Below are positions 1 through 8,100 of a DNA stretch of 12,255 nucleotides, one piece after another; position 1 is the stretch's first letter; every line of letters starts with the position of its first letter. The position numbers were made by a program, and so were the translations under genes. The notes under the pieces are model-generated. The model was not told where the DNA came from. It saw only the letters and a program-made list of their open reading frames with translations, and searched no databases. The stretch comes from Calditrichota bacterium (GTDB lineage: Bacteria; Zixibacteria; MSB-5A5; GN15; FEB-12): NCBI GenBank assembly GCA_030641085.1, contig DAOWIC010000055.1:1-12255 (forward strand). The letters are read 5' to 3'.

Positions 1-1
1 C

Positions 2-517
2 AAGATGTCGGATTTCAACAATGAGCTGCAGCGAGTTAAAACGATTTATGACAATGCCTGGGAGCTGAATTGGGGCTTCGTTCCCATGGGTGAAGAAGAG
101 TTCGACTACGTGGCCTGGGGCCTTAAACAGATTGTCGATCCGGAGCTGGCCCTGATCGCGGAGTTTGAGGGCAAGCCGGTCGCGTTCAGTCTCGCCCTGC
201 CCGATTTCAACCAAGCCCTGATCCATCTCAAGGGCCGGCTCTTTCCGACCGGACTGCTCAAGCTGCTCTGGCATACGAAAGTGCGAAACAAAGTCAGGTG
301 CGTGCGTCTGATCATGTTCGGTGTTGTACCCGAGTTCCAGCGCCGTGGTATTGATTCGCTGATGTATGTCGAGACCTACAATCGGGCGATTGCTCGCGGC
401 TATGACTGGGCCGAACTCTCCTGGATTTTGGAAACCAACGAGCTGATGCGGCGCGCCGCCGAGCAGATGGGCGGCAAGCTCTTCAAGAGATATCGTGTCG
501 TTGAGATGCCGTTGTAG
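2..517 (+). CDS. GNAT-type N-acetyltransferase, C-terminal part (5' truncated)
   Basis: This is the carboxy-terminal ~171 residues of an acetyltransferase-like protein. The reading frame is open to the left edge (a Lys codon precedes the first Met), and relatives as I recall them are about 370 residues long, so the Met at base 5 is probably internal. Visible family signatures are NAWELNWGFVP near the start, DPELALIAEFEGKPVAF forming the central strands, and FGVVPEFQRRGIDSLMY, which matches the acetyl-CoA-binding motif A (Q/RxxGxx). It ends with AELSWILETNELMRRAAEQMGG and KRYRVVE, also typical of this family. GNAT enzymes transfer acetyl groups from acetyl-CoA to amines; the acceptor here is unknown and many members of this subfamily are uncharacterised. 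It converges on the macro-domain gene with only 15 nt between stop codons. Confidence 0.85.
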   Translation, partial: KMSDFNNELQRVKTIYDNAWELNWGFVPMGEEEFDYVAWGLKQIVDPELALIAEFEGKPVAFSLALPDFNQALIHLKGRLFPTGLLKLLWHTKVRNKVRCVRLIMFGVVPEFQRRGIDSLMYVETYNRAIARGYDWAELSWILETNELMRRAAEQMGGKLFKRYRVVEMPL

Positions 518-528
518 ATCCGCCGAAT

Positions 529-552
529 GCGATCAGCGGTTTTCCTGATCGC
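529..552. terminator. Hairpin between convergent genes, overlapping a stop codon
   Basis: An 8-bp perfect stem (GCGATCAG at 529-536 with CTGATCGC at 545-552) encloses an 8-nt loop. It begins 12 nt after the acetyltransferase stop and contains the stop codon of the macro-domain gene (533-535). On the plus strand it is followed by TTAATT, a poor U-tract, so it is at best a weak intrinsic terminator for the plus-strand gene. For the minus-strand operon it would lie at the very end of the coding sequence with no U-run after it. Confidence 0.45.
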
Positions 553-1048
553 TTAATTCCTGCGTAAACAAACTAAAGCCGAATTCATCAAAGAGGCAAA
601 ACTGCACCCGTTTCAGGTGTTTTGCCATGCTCGCGTAACCTCGCGCGGCCGTGAGCATGATATGGGCGCAGGCTTTCATCGGAAAACCGCCTACACCGGT
701 CCCGAATGCCGGCAACGCGACCGACTCGAGCTTGAGCTTGTCGGCCACACTCAGGCTGGCGATAGTGGCTTTGCGAATCAGCTTGTCCGAGGTGCGCAGG
801 TCCTGACCCATGACGGCGGCATGGATGACGACTTTGAACGGCAGCCTTCCGGCAGTGCCGAAAACCGCCTCGCCCGGCATGGTCGGCCCCTTGTTCATCG
901 CCTCCTCTTCGACAATCTCCCCTCCGGCCGCCTTGATCGCGCCCGCCACCCCGGAACCCATCCAGAACTCATTGTTGGCGGCGTTGACAATCGCCTCAGT
1001 GTCGGTTGCGGTGATATCGCCTTTTACAATCTCGATTTCATACGGCAT
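533..1048 (-). CDS. Macro-domain protein (ADP-ribose binding/hydrolase family)
   Basis: A 171-residue single-domain protein of the macro (Appr-1''-p processing) family, which binds ADP-ribose and in many members removes ADP-ribose from proteins or hydrolyses ADP-ribose phosphates or O-acetyl-ADP-ribose. The landmarks are all present: GDIT at residues 10-13 (the Asp usually contacts adenine), NAANN at 22-26, GSGVAGAI at 31-38 (the loop around the distal ribose, similar to the GGGVAxAI form of archaeal Af1521), and PAFGTGVGGFP at 113-123 (diphosphate loop). Length is normal and there is no signal peptide, so it should be cytoplasmic. Its start overlaps the end of the PAP2 gene by 11 nt, indicating translational coupling as last gene of the cluster; a GGTGG element lies just upstream of the ATG. 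The physiological substrate cannot be read from sequence. Confidence 0.92.
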   Translation of the reverse strand: MPYEIEIVKGDITATDTEAIVNAANNEFWMGSGVAGAIKAAGGEIVEEEAMNKGPTMPGEAVFGTAGRLPFKVVIHAAVMGQDLRTSDKLIRKATIASLSVADKLKLESVALPAFGTGVGGFPMKACAHIMLTAARGYASMAKHLKRVQFCLFDEFGFSLFTQELSDQENR

Positions 1049-1616
1049 GATCCACCCTTTTTTCTTTTCCTTTCAGCCAGGTTGCATAGACTCTGGCGAA
1101 AATCACAGCCAGCGCCAGGCCGATCAGCGCGCCGATGGCCGAACCGACAATTATGTCGCCCGGATAGTGCACCCCCACGAAGACCCGGCTGATCGCCACC
1201 AGTGATGCAAAGGTGAGCAGGTAGGGCCGTGCTATCTTGTAGTCGAACGAGAACAAAATAGCCTGCCCGAAAACATTGGCGGCGTGAGCCGACGGCATCG
1301 AAAAGCCGCCGCCGCATGCAATCAGCAGGTGCAGTTCGTCCATAGTGTGGCATGGTCGCGGGCGTTCGATCCAGTGTTTGAGGTAGTTGGCCACGATCTG
1401 GTCGGTCAGAGTCAGAACGATCGCCGAAAAAAGCACCATCCAGCGCAGTCGCCGGTTCCCCTTCCAGAGCAAAAGCAGAATGCCGACAGCGTATATCACG
1501 CGCAGCAGGATGTCGGAGGTGATAAACGGCATGATGAAATCGGTAGCCGGGTTGGCCAGTTGCTGGTTGATGAAAAGAAAAACTGCCTGATCGATCTGGT
1601 TCAATGTATGCAGCAT
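1038..1616 (-). CDS. PAP2-family membrane phosphatase
   Basis: A 192-residue integral membrane protein of the PAP2/acid-phosphatase superfamily. The three catalytic motifs are visible: KHWIERPRP (80-88, KxxxxxxRP), PSAH (108-111, a variant of PSGH) and SRVFVGVHYPGD (143-154, SRxxxxxHxxxD). The His at 150 is the expected nucleophile and the His at 111 the general acid. Hydrophobic segments around 38-52, 58-76, 113-125, 131-148 and 155-175 fit the usual five- or six-helix fold. Relatives dephosphorylate phosphatidic acid, phosphatidylglycerol phosphate or undecaprenyl diphosphate; the sequence does not decide which. A strong GGGGAGGAA ribosome-binding site precedes the ATG, 10 nt after the kinase gene ends. 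The last codons overlap the macro-domain gene. Confidence 0.93.
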   Translation of the reverse strand: MLHTLNQIDQAVFLFINQQLANPATDFIMPFITSDILLRVIYAVGILLLLWKGNRRLRWMVLFSAIVLTLTDQIVANYLKHWIERPRPCHTMDELHLLIACGGGFSMPSAHAANVFGQAILFSFDYKIARPYLLTFASLVAISRVFVGVHYPGDIIVGSAIGALIGLALAVIFARVYATWLKGKEKRVDHAV

Positions 1617-1626
1617 GTTCCTCCCC

Positions 1627-2559
1627 TCAACGGTAGATTTTCGGGTTGCTGTTGATAAAGCGGGTCAGTTGCTTCAAATCAGGAATGCCGGTCCGGGCGC
1701 CCGGCCGGGTGCATTTGAGCGCCGCCGCCGCCGCACCCAGCATCATGCGTTCGGCTAAGTCGCCATCCTTGAGCAGGCCGTACAGATATCCGGTATGGTA
1801 ACAATCACCCGCGCCGGTGGTGTCGACATTTTTCACTTTGTATGCGGGTTGCCGGACAAAATCGCCGCTATCTTTCTCTCGCCCGAGCGAGCCTTTTATC
1901 CCCTCGGTCACGACAATCGTACCGGGGCAATAGGCCGCCAGCCTTTTTATCGCGCCGCGTGCGGAGCGGGCGCCGGTGAAACCGTAGGCGTACACGTCGG
2001 CCACCACCAGGTGATCGACCAGTCCGAAAGCCTCCGAGACGTCGTTGCGCATCGAGCCAATGTCGAAGGAAACCAGCGCGCCCTGGCGTTTCGCCCAGCG
2101 GGCCAGTTTCATGGTCGCCGACATATCCCGTCCATCGAGATGGACAATCCGCGGCCGGGGGTAAGTCGCGGTTTTCAGATCATTCGGCTTGACAAATATC
2201 TCACGCGAGAGAACCATCGTTCGGTCGCCGGAACCATCCTCGATCCATCCCGCCGCCAGCGCCGACGGCTGCTTTTTGATAATCATGTACCGATGGTCAA
2301 CCTTCTCCCGCTTGATCTCGTCAATCGAGAGCTTCCCGAAGGGATCGTCGCCAACCACCGCAATCAGGGCGGTTTTCATCCCCAGCCGCGAGAGACCGAT
2401 GACCACATTGGGCACCGGGCCGCCACCCTGCATGAAAAAATCGCGCGCGTCTATTTTGCTGCCGGCCTTTGGATATTTGGCGACATTGAACAGCAGGTCA
2501 TACGGGATAATCCCCATCCCGAGACAATCGATGCGTCCGTGCCGTTTACTGCTTTTCAA
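1627..2559 (-). CDS. PfkB-family carbohydrate/nucleoside kinase
   Basis: A ribokinase-like (PfkB) sugar or nucleoside kinase. I place the start at the TTG at 2559, giving 310 residues: it lies just after AGGGCAGGGCGAAAA and keeps the first beta-strand (RIDCLGMG) that a start at the ATG at 2517 would lose. The longer open frame to 2646 lies inside yigZ and adds an unlike tail. Motifs: the GGGPVPNVVIGLSRLG di-glycine substrate region at about 45-60, VVTEGIKGS at about 216-224 (nucleotide binding), and DTTGAGDCYHTGY at 246-258 with Asp252 as catalytic base (PfkB signature 2). Substrate is unknown; ribokinase, fructokinase, adenosine kinase and fructoselysine kinase relatives share these motifs. 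It overlaps yigZ by 14 nt and is followed 10 nt later by the PAP2 gene. Confidence 0.88.
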   Translation of the reverse strand: MKSSKRHGRIDCLGMGIIPYDLLFNVAKYPKAGSKIDARDFFMQGGGPVPNVVIGLSRLGMKTALIAVVGDDPFGKLSIDEIKREKVDHRYMIIKKQPSALAAGWIEDGSGDRTMVLSREIFVKPNDLKTATYPRPRIVHLDGRDMSATMKLARWAKRQGALVSFDIGSMRNDVSEAFGLVDHLVVADVYAYGFTGARSARGAIKRLAAYCPGTIVVTEGIKGSLGREKDSGDFVRQPAYKVKNVDTTGAGDCYHTGYLYGLLKDGDLAERMMLGAAAAALKCTRPGARTGIPDLKQLTRFINSNPKIYR

Positions 2560-3154
2560 TTTTCGCCCTGCCCTGAGAGAGTTCAATAATCTCGGTCTCC
2601 AGCCGGTCGTACAGACTGTTCCTGATCTCCAGGTCGAGCCTGACATGATCGGAGAAATCGGCCTTGTTTTGGATCGCGCCGATCCGATGAATCAGCCGAA
2701 CGATCTGGTCATAAAGAGGGAACTCGATTTCGACGATCATTTGGTCGGTGATGAAGTTTTCCTTCTTGCTCGACTGTTCAAGCGCCAGCTTGGCCGCCCC
2801 GCTGTACGCTCGCACCAGCCCGCCGGTGCCCAGCTTGGTGCCGCCGAAATAGCGCGTTACCACCAGCAGGATATTGTCCACGCCGCCGCCGGTGATAACA
2901 TCATAAATCGGCCGACCGGCGGTACCGCTCGGCTCACCGTCGTCGGAATATTTAAACTGTGCCTCTTTAGCCAACCCCGCTCGCCAGGCGTAGCAGTTGT
3001 GCGTGGCGGCGTATTCCCGCTTGCGAATCTTTTCGAGTTCGGCCAGCGCTTCGTCGACCGTGTTCACGAGATGAGTGACCGCAATAAAGCGCGAGCCTTT
3101 GACCTTTGTTTCGGCTACCGCCGGTTTTTCGATTGTGAAGTACCGGTCATCCAT
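2546..3154 (-). CDS. yigZ: YigZ/IMPACT family protein
   Basis: A 202-residue member of the UPF0029/IMPACT family. It carries SDDGEPSGTAGRP at 70-82 and the family signature VVTRYFGGTKLGTGGLVRAY at 98-117, followed by the smaller C-terminal ferredoxin-like domain at about 138-198. Length matches bacterial YigZ. Eukaryotic IMPACT regulates the Gcn2 kinase; the role of the bacterial protein is not settled, although association with translation or nucleic acid binding has been proposed from its fold. No clear Shine-Dalgarno sequence precedes the ATG, which sits 9 nt after the end of the dprA-like gene, so translation probably depends on coupling. Its 3' end overlaps the start of the kinase gene. 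Confidence 0.95.
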   Translation of the reverse strand: MDDRYFTIEKPAVAETKVKGSRFIAVTHLVNTVDEALAELEKIRKREYAATHNCYAWRAGLAKEAQFKYSDDGEPSGTAGRPIYDVITGGGVDNILLVVTRYFGGTKLGTGGLVRAYSGAAKLALEQSSKKENFITDQMIVEIEFPLYDQIVRLIHRIGAIQNKADFSDHVRLDLEIRNSLYDRLETEIIELSQGRAKIEKQ

Positions 3155-3163
3155 TAGTCTGAA

Positions 3164-4069
3164 TCAGACGAGCGATTTGATTATGTCGTCCACTCTATCG
3201 AGGCCGATTATCGGTATCGCGCCGTTGGCGACCGCGTCGTTCAGGCTGGCCTGGTCCGCCAGCGCTCCCAGTTCGGGATCGATCATGACAAATACCAGTT
3301 TGCCGATCTGGCTACAGCAGTTCAGCAGGTCGAGCGTGCGCATCGAACCTTGGTACAGTTCGGTTATAACAACCGCCTGGGTCAGACCCGCTATCAGACG
3401 ATTGGATTGGCAGTAGTTGTCCTCTTTGAATTCGGCATCGGGAGCGTACTCGGAGATCAGCCCGCCCGACTTGAGAATGTCCACTGCCAGCGGCGCGTTC
3501 TCAGCCGGATGAATTTGGTCGAACCCCGCCTCGAGGACCGCGAAAGAGGTGCCGTTTTCGGCCCTGATTCCCAGGTGGGCGGCGGCATCGATACCGGCGT
3601 TGAGCGATGAAACCACCGATACACCCTCGGCGGTAAACCGCCGGGCCAGCTTGACAGTAAGCTCGATACCGTCGTTGGTAGCGTTTTCGCCCCCAACCAG
3701 GGCGACCATGCGGGTCTCGTTATCGGGTATCATTCCGCGCACGTATAAAAGTGATGGCGGGTCGTTCAATTCGAAAAGCCGTCGCGGATAGGTTTCATCG
3801 AGCCGTGAGACAATCGTTATATCGCGCGCCGCCGACTGGTTGAAATGTTCCTCGGCCGCTGCGAGTTGCTCGGATGCGGTCGCGATGCGGTTGGTGGTTT
3901 CCACTCCAATGCCGCTGATCGCCATCAGCGTGCCGGAATCGGCCCGGATCACGCGCTCCAAATTGCCGAAATGGGCCAGCAGGGCGCCGAACATGCGCGG
4001 CGTAACCCCGCAATACCGGCAGAGCGCGATAGTCTGGATAACAGGCGTTGCCTGGTTGGAATCAGTCAT
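3164..4069 (-). CDS. Divergent DprA/Smf-like SLOG-fold protein
   Basis: A 301-residue protein related to DprA, the ssDNA-binding RecA loader of natural transformation. An N-terminal region has a helix-hairpin-helix-like stretch (LMAISGIGVETTNRI, 48-62), then LNDPPSLLYVRG, then the Rossmann-like core from about 121 to 265. The core aligns well overall (GIDAAAHLGIRAENGT, AVLEAGFDQIHPAEN, GGLISEYAP, NRLIAGLTQAVVITE), but key signatures are altered: the usual VGSR is VGGE (125-128), SGLAxGID is SSLNAGID (154-161), FPxRNRxIAG is YCQSNRLIAG (219-228), and GSLIT is GSMRT (241-245). The C-terminal winged-helix domain of many DprA proteins is absent. It could be a degenerate DprA or a SLOG nucleotide-binding protein with another job; ssDNA binding should not be assumed. 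The ATG has no convincing Shine-Dalgarno. Confidence 0.82.
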   Translation of the reverse strand: MTDSNQATPVIQTIALCRYCGVTPRMFGALLAHFGNLERVIRADSGTLMAISGIGVETTNRIATASEQLAAAEEHFNQSAARDITIVSRLDETYPRRLFELNDPPSLLYVRGMIPDNETRMVALVGGENATNDGIELTVKLARRFTAEGVSVVSSLNAGIDAAAHLGIRAENGTSFAVLEAGFDQIHPAENAPLAVDILKSGGLISEYAPDAEFKEDNYCQSNRLIAGLTQAVVITELYQGSMRTLDLLNCCSQIGKLVFVMIDPELGALADQASLNDAVANGAIPIIGLDRVDDIIKSLV

Positions 4070-4074
4070 GCCCT

Positions 4075-4102
4075 AATTTACTCTATTGAAGGTCAATGTC
4101 AA
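4075..4102 (-). promoter_or_regulatory. Possible promoter immediately before the dprA-like gene
   Basis: On the minus strand a perfect TTGACA (4102-4097) is followed after 16 nt by TAAATT (4080-4075). Transcription would begin about at the ATG at 4069, which would make the message leaderless or nearly so; this fits the missing ribosome-binding site. It lies in the 44-nt gap after the EamA gene, the widest gap in the cluster. The -10 match is only 4 of 6, so this remains a candidate. Confidence 0.35.
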
Positions 4103-4113
4103 CTAACGTAAGG

Positions 4114-5025
4114 CTACCCTGCGCCGCCGGCAAACGTTACCAATATAGCGCCGACGACACCGAGGACAATTCCGAGGCTGCGTCGGACGGTTATCTTTTC
4201 ATGCAAGAAGATCGCGGCCAGCAGAAAGATGAAGATGCTGCTGGTCTCGTTGAGCGCCGAAGCGGTGGAAGCCTGCGTATATTTCATCCCGGCCAGCCAG
4301 ACAACCATCGCCAGATAAGCCCCGGTAAACGCCCCGGAGACAGTAAACACCCGGCCCTGCGGAGCCTTGATCGAGGAAAGGATACTCCTGCGTTTAGGAT
4401 GAAATAGCAGCGTTATACAGAGAACCAGCACGCCGGCCATGAGGCGAATTTCGGTCACCCACAGCAGGGGCGAGTAATCCAGCACCGGCTTGACTATTAC
4501 TATGCTGAGAGCAGTGAATAAGATCGACACCAAGCCATAGGCAAGGCCGACAAGCAAAGTTTGGCGATCAAGCCCGTGGGAGTTGCCCAGCGGCGTTGCC
4601 ACCGGTATTGCCAGGACAATCATCATCACGCCGACAACCTGCCACAGGGAAAGAGTCTCGTCCAGCCAGATGGTTGACATGATTATGATAGCCGGGCTGT
4701 AGAGGCAGGCGATTATCCCCGTCAGACCGGCCCCGACCCGGTTCAGGCACTGGAAATAGAGCGTGTCGGCGATGCCGATTCCGAGCGCGCCGCTGAGCAG
4801 GACTATCAAATAATCACGCAGGGGGGCGGGGTAGAGCAGCACCTCGCCGAACAGCCAGATGGTCGGCACAAAGAGCACTACCGCCAGCACGTTCTTGAAC
4901 AGGTTCAGGCCGATCGGGTGAACCGACTCACCGCTTCGCTTGAAAAGGATTACCGCCGATGCCCAGACAATCGCGGTCAGCAGGGAGAATGATTCGCCGA
5001 GGTATGGTATCGTGGTGGTGCTCAT
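4114..5025 (-). CDS. EamA-family (drug/metabolite) transporter
   Basis: A 303-residue inner-membrane protein of the drug/metabolite transporter superfamily. Two homologous EamA halves are visible (about 8-146 and 155-300), together giving about ten hydrophobic helices. The half ends carry the typical patterns: GALGIGIADTLYFQCLNRVGAGLTGIIACLYSPAII and LDETLSLWQVVGVMMIVLAIPV in the first, AGMKYTQASTASALNETSSIFIFLLAAIFLHEKIT and RSLGIVLGVVGAILV in the second. Members export amino acids, nucleobases or other small metabolites; substrate cannot be predicted. It is the first gene of the minus-strand cluster, 44 nt before the dprA-like gene. Ribosome binding looks weak (GGGG eight bases before the ATG). 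An ATG about 36 nt upstream is out of frame and was not used. Confidence 0.93.
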   Translation of the reverse strand: MSTTTIPYLGESFSLLTAIVWASAVILFKRSGESVHPIGLNLFKNVLAVVLFVPTIWLFGEVLLYPAPLRDYLIVLLSGALGIGIADTLYFQCLNRVGAGLTGIIACLYSPAIIIMSTIWLDETLSLWQVVGVMMIVLAIPVATPLGNSHGLDRQTLLVGLAYGLVSILFTALSIVIVKPVLDYSPLLWVTEIRLMAGVLVLCITLLFHPKRRSILSSIKAPQGRVFTVSGAFTGAYLAMVVWLAGMKYTQASTASALNETSSIFIFLLAAIFLHEKITVRRSLGIVLGVVGAILVTFAGGAG

Positions 5026-5139
5026 TGAATTGCCCCGCGTGGTTCTCCGGCCCGCGCTCCATTGTTTTGTTGTTGGATCGAATTGAGGCTCAAGGTAAAC
5101 AGGAACCGTTCCGGCGGCAAGGCAATTCCGGGGAAAGCA

Positions 5140-5169
5140 AAACAGCCGCCCCGTTGGGGGCGGCTGTTT
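5140..5169 (-). terminator. Rho-independent terminator of the dockerin-protein gene
   Basis: A perfect 13-bp GC-rich stem (AAACAGCCGCCCC at 5140-5152 pairing with 5157-5169) has a 4-nt GTTG loop and starts 21 nt past the stop codon at 5191. Read on the minus strand the stem ends in GGCTGTTTT followed by GCTTT, giving a short U-tract. It should insulate the downstream EamA-led cluster from the large secreted-protein gene. Confidence 0.85.
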
Positions 5170-5190
5170 GTATCGGACAATTCGTGCGTA

Positions 5191-8100
5191 CTATTTAAGC
5201 AGTATCATCTTTTTCGTCTCGACATACTGTCCCGCATCGAGGCGATAGAGATAAACACCACTGGCGACCGACTGACCGTTGTAGTCGGTGCCGTTCCATT
5301 CAATCAGATAGCTGTTCGCCTCCAGACGTTCATCCACGAGCGTCGCCACGCGCCGACCGGCGATATTGTATATCTCCAGCTTTACGTGCGATGCCTCCGG
5401 CAGGGCGAAGCCGATCTCGGTGTTCGGGTTGAACGGATTCGGATAGTTCTGGTAAAGCTCGAACTTCTCCGGTACCAGCGACAGCTTCTGGTTAATCAGC
5501 GGCGTCAGGGAGTTGAAGCCCATGTCGGTTACAACCGCCGAACTGAGCAGGTGCTCGCCATCAAGCCGAATCAACTCGTACTCACCGCGAGTGAGATACT
5601 CACTGCCGTCCATATCCAGCAGTCCGATATGGTAGCCCTGATCGGTGACGCCTGCAATCAGATCGAGGCGATCATCGATCATCTTGACCGGGACGGTTTC
5701 ACTCGCTCCAATCAGCTCGAATTCCATTCCGCGCAGACCAATATCGGAATTGACGCGCACGACCGTGGCGCCCTCCTCGTACGAAGTGTACAGCGCCACT
5801 CGTCCGGTCAACGGCGCCGCGCGAAGGGCCTTCTCGACACAACCGCATTGCGGCTCCAGACCGCCGCTGAAATGGTACTTGACCATGTAAACCAGGTCGG
5901 AGATATCCGGTCCGCGACAGTCACCATTGACATCGAGCGCATTCAGGCTCACCGGCGGCTCTCCGCCGTGGAACATGAAATTAACCGTACCGACCAGATC
6001 CGCGATATCGACTTGCCCGTTGCCGTCGAAATCGGCCGGCATTATGCCCAGTACTTCGGTAATGTTTTGAGAGATGTTGAAGCCGGGGAAGATCGGCAAA
6101 TAGTCGTTACTGACAAAGATCATGTTGCGCATAACATCGTCGTACAGCGCGGTATCCCACTGGACATAAGAGATATCATCGCACTGCGCCCCGATAACGT
6201 GGAACCGGATGTTAAACACCGTTGATTGTCCCTCCGGTATAGTTGCCTCGAACGAATTGGCCAGGGCAACATAGAGGAACCCGGAGTCGGCCCGGATATA
6301 CGATGTTACATAATCCCAGTCCTCGGTAATCAGCCCGGTGCGGGAGATATCAAGAATTTCAACCCCTTCCGGAATCTTGATCGGTATCGAAGCGCCTGTG
6401 ATCGTTTGCCCAGCCTGAACGTCAACCGGCTGTGTGCCGGGTGTGTAGGTGCTGACCGACGGTATAATTAGCATGTTCGGCGCAGGCTCGGCGATAGTGA
6501 AGCAATGCGGTCCGCTCCAGGGCGGCGCAAAAGCGTCGGATTCCAGCGTTGCCCATAACCAGTCACCGGCCGGCGGGGTCCACGCTGAATCGAGGCAGAC
6601 GGTTTTGCCGACATGGGCGACATCAATCGGGCCGATGCTGATAGTGAGGGCGACATCGTCGAAACCGGGCGGCATGCCCACAGCGGTATCGGTGATACCG
6701 CCGAAAAAGACCGAGTCGGCTCCGCTGCCGGTCACGCCAAAGTAGTTGATGCTCAACGCGCCGGCAAAGATATCGTTGTTGATCGCTCCGGAGGTATCGG
6801 CCACCAGCGTTGTCCACTGGGCGCCGTCGGGCGAATAGACTCGGAATGAATTTATCATCGCCATTATGTAATCTGTGCTGGCGTTGGCATAACGCAGACC
6901 GAACGTGACCGGCTGACCGGCATAAATCGTACCCGGTTCACCTTGCCCCATAACGTAGGCCAGCGAAACACCGTCATGCTCGCCAGCGATAACCTCCAGC
7001 CTGACAGTTACCGTCTGGGGTGAATTAACCGCCTCCTCCGAGGCGATGGTTATCGTCGTTTCATACTCTCCGGCCAGGAGGGCGCCACCGTCGATACTTA
7101 CCGTGATATCATCCGGAGTCGTGACACCCACGCCGCCCAGGTTAACCCAGCCGGCATCCTCCTCGACGTCAAACGCAATGGCCGAGGCGTGAATCTCCGT
7201 GACGGAGAAAATCTGTGGGTCAGGATTGTCGCCGGCCTCGAGCATGATAAACGACAGCAGTTCAGGCGCGACTACGAGTTCGCGATCCGGCAGACCGGTG
7301 TTCCCGATACGGAAACAGTGCGGTCCATCCCAGAAAGGATAAACGTCGGTGGGACAACAGTGCTGCCACAGCCATTGGAGATTCGGGGGCATGCGGGCAG
7401 AGTCGAGGCAGATCATCTGGCCTTCATAGATCGGATCGATTGGCCCGATAGTGATCGTGTAAGGCACGCCATCGTAACCGACAGGAAGGCCCTCAGCCTC
7501 CAGAGCAGCAATATGGACGTATTGGATCGTGTCGGCACCGGTGCCGTCGCAACTGATGCAATTGGAGATCGACAATATATCGAAATATTCGTCTCTCATT
7601 GCGTCGATCATATCGCAGGTCGTTTGCCACCACTGCGCACCATCCGGCGACCAGACGCGGAAGCAGTTTTCCATAAATGCCACGAGTTCCCCGGTGTTGT
7701 TGGTCGCGCGGATGTTGAAAGTCACCGGTTCGCGAGTCCCGAGCAGGCCCTCCGGCGTCAGGCCGTCAACATGGTCGAGAGTGAGAAGGGCCGTCGGCGG
7801 CGCCACGATCTCAAAACAGTGGGGTCCGTCCCATTCGGGCGTTACCCAGCCGTCGCCGTTTTCGGTCCACTTCCACGGTCCCGCCGGCTCGAAGAAGGCG
7901 GAGTCGAGACAGATCGTCTTACCGATATCCTGCTCGTCAAACGGTCCGATAGTGATCGAAAACGCTACATCATCGAAACCGGCCTCAACGCCATAGTATT
8001 CTCCCGACATGCCGGATGACGTGATCCCTGCAAACGCGATCGTGTCGGCCCCGGATCCGGAGGTGAGATATTCGTCGTGCCAGATACCGAAATAGAAGTC

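Noticed and set aside
2189..3157. Plus-strand open frame of 322 codons across yigZ and the kinase gene
   Set aside because: It is antisense to two genes with strong family signatures, and its translation resembles no family.
3157..3169. Palindrome GTCTGA-A-TCAGAC just upstream of yigZ
   Set aside because: It is short, overlaps the end of the dprA-like coding sequence, and has no companion copies in the window, so I do not call it an operator.
533..5025. Idea that the macro, SLOG/DprA-like and kinase genes form an anti-phage defence system
   Set aside because: There is no effector, nuclease, toxin, transposon or integrase nearby, and yigZ, PAP2 and EamA are ordinary housekeeping or transport families. 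The evidence supports only an operon.
5062..6225. Long plus-strand open frame of 387 codons antisense to the 3' end of the dockerin gene
   Set aside because: The opposite strand encodes the recognised sorting domain, dockerin and cohesin-like region. The antisense product has no recognisable domain and would run through the terminator hairpin, so it is a shadow of codon bias.
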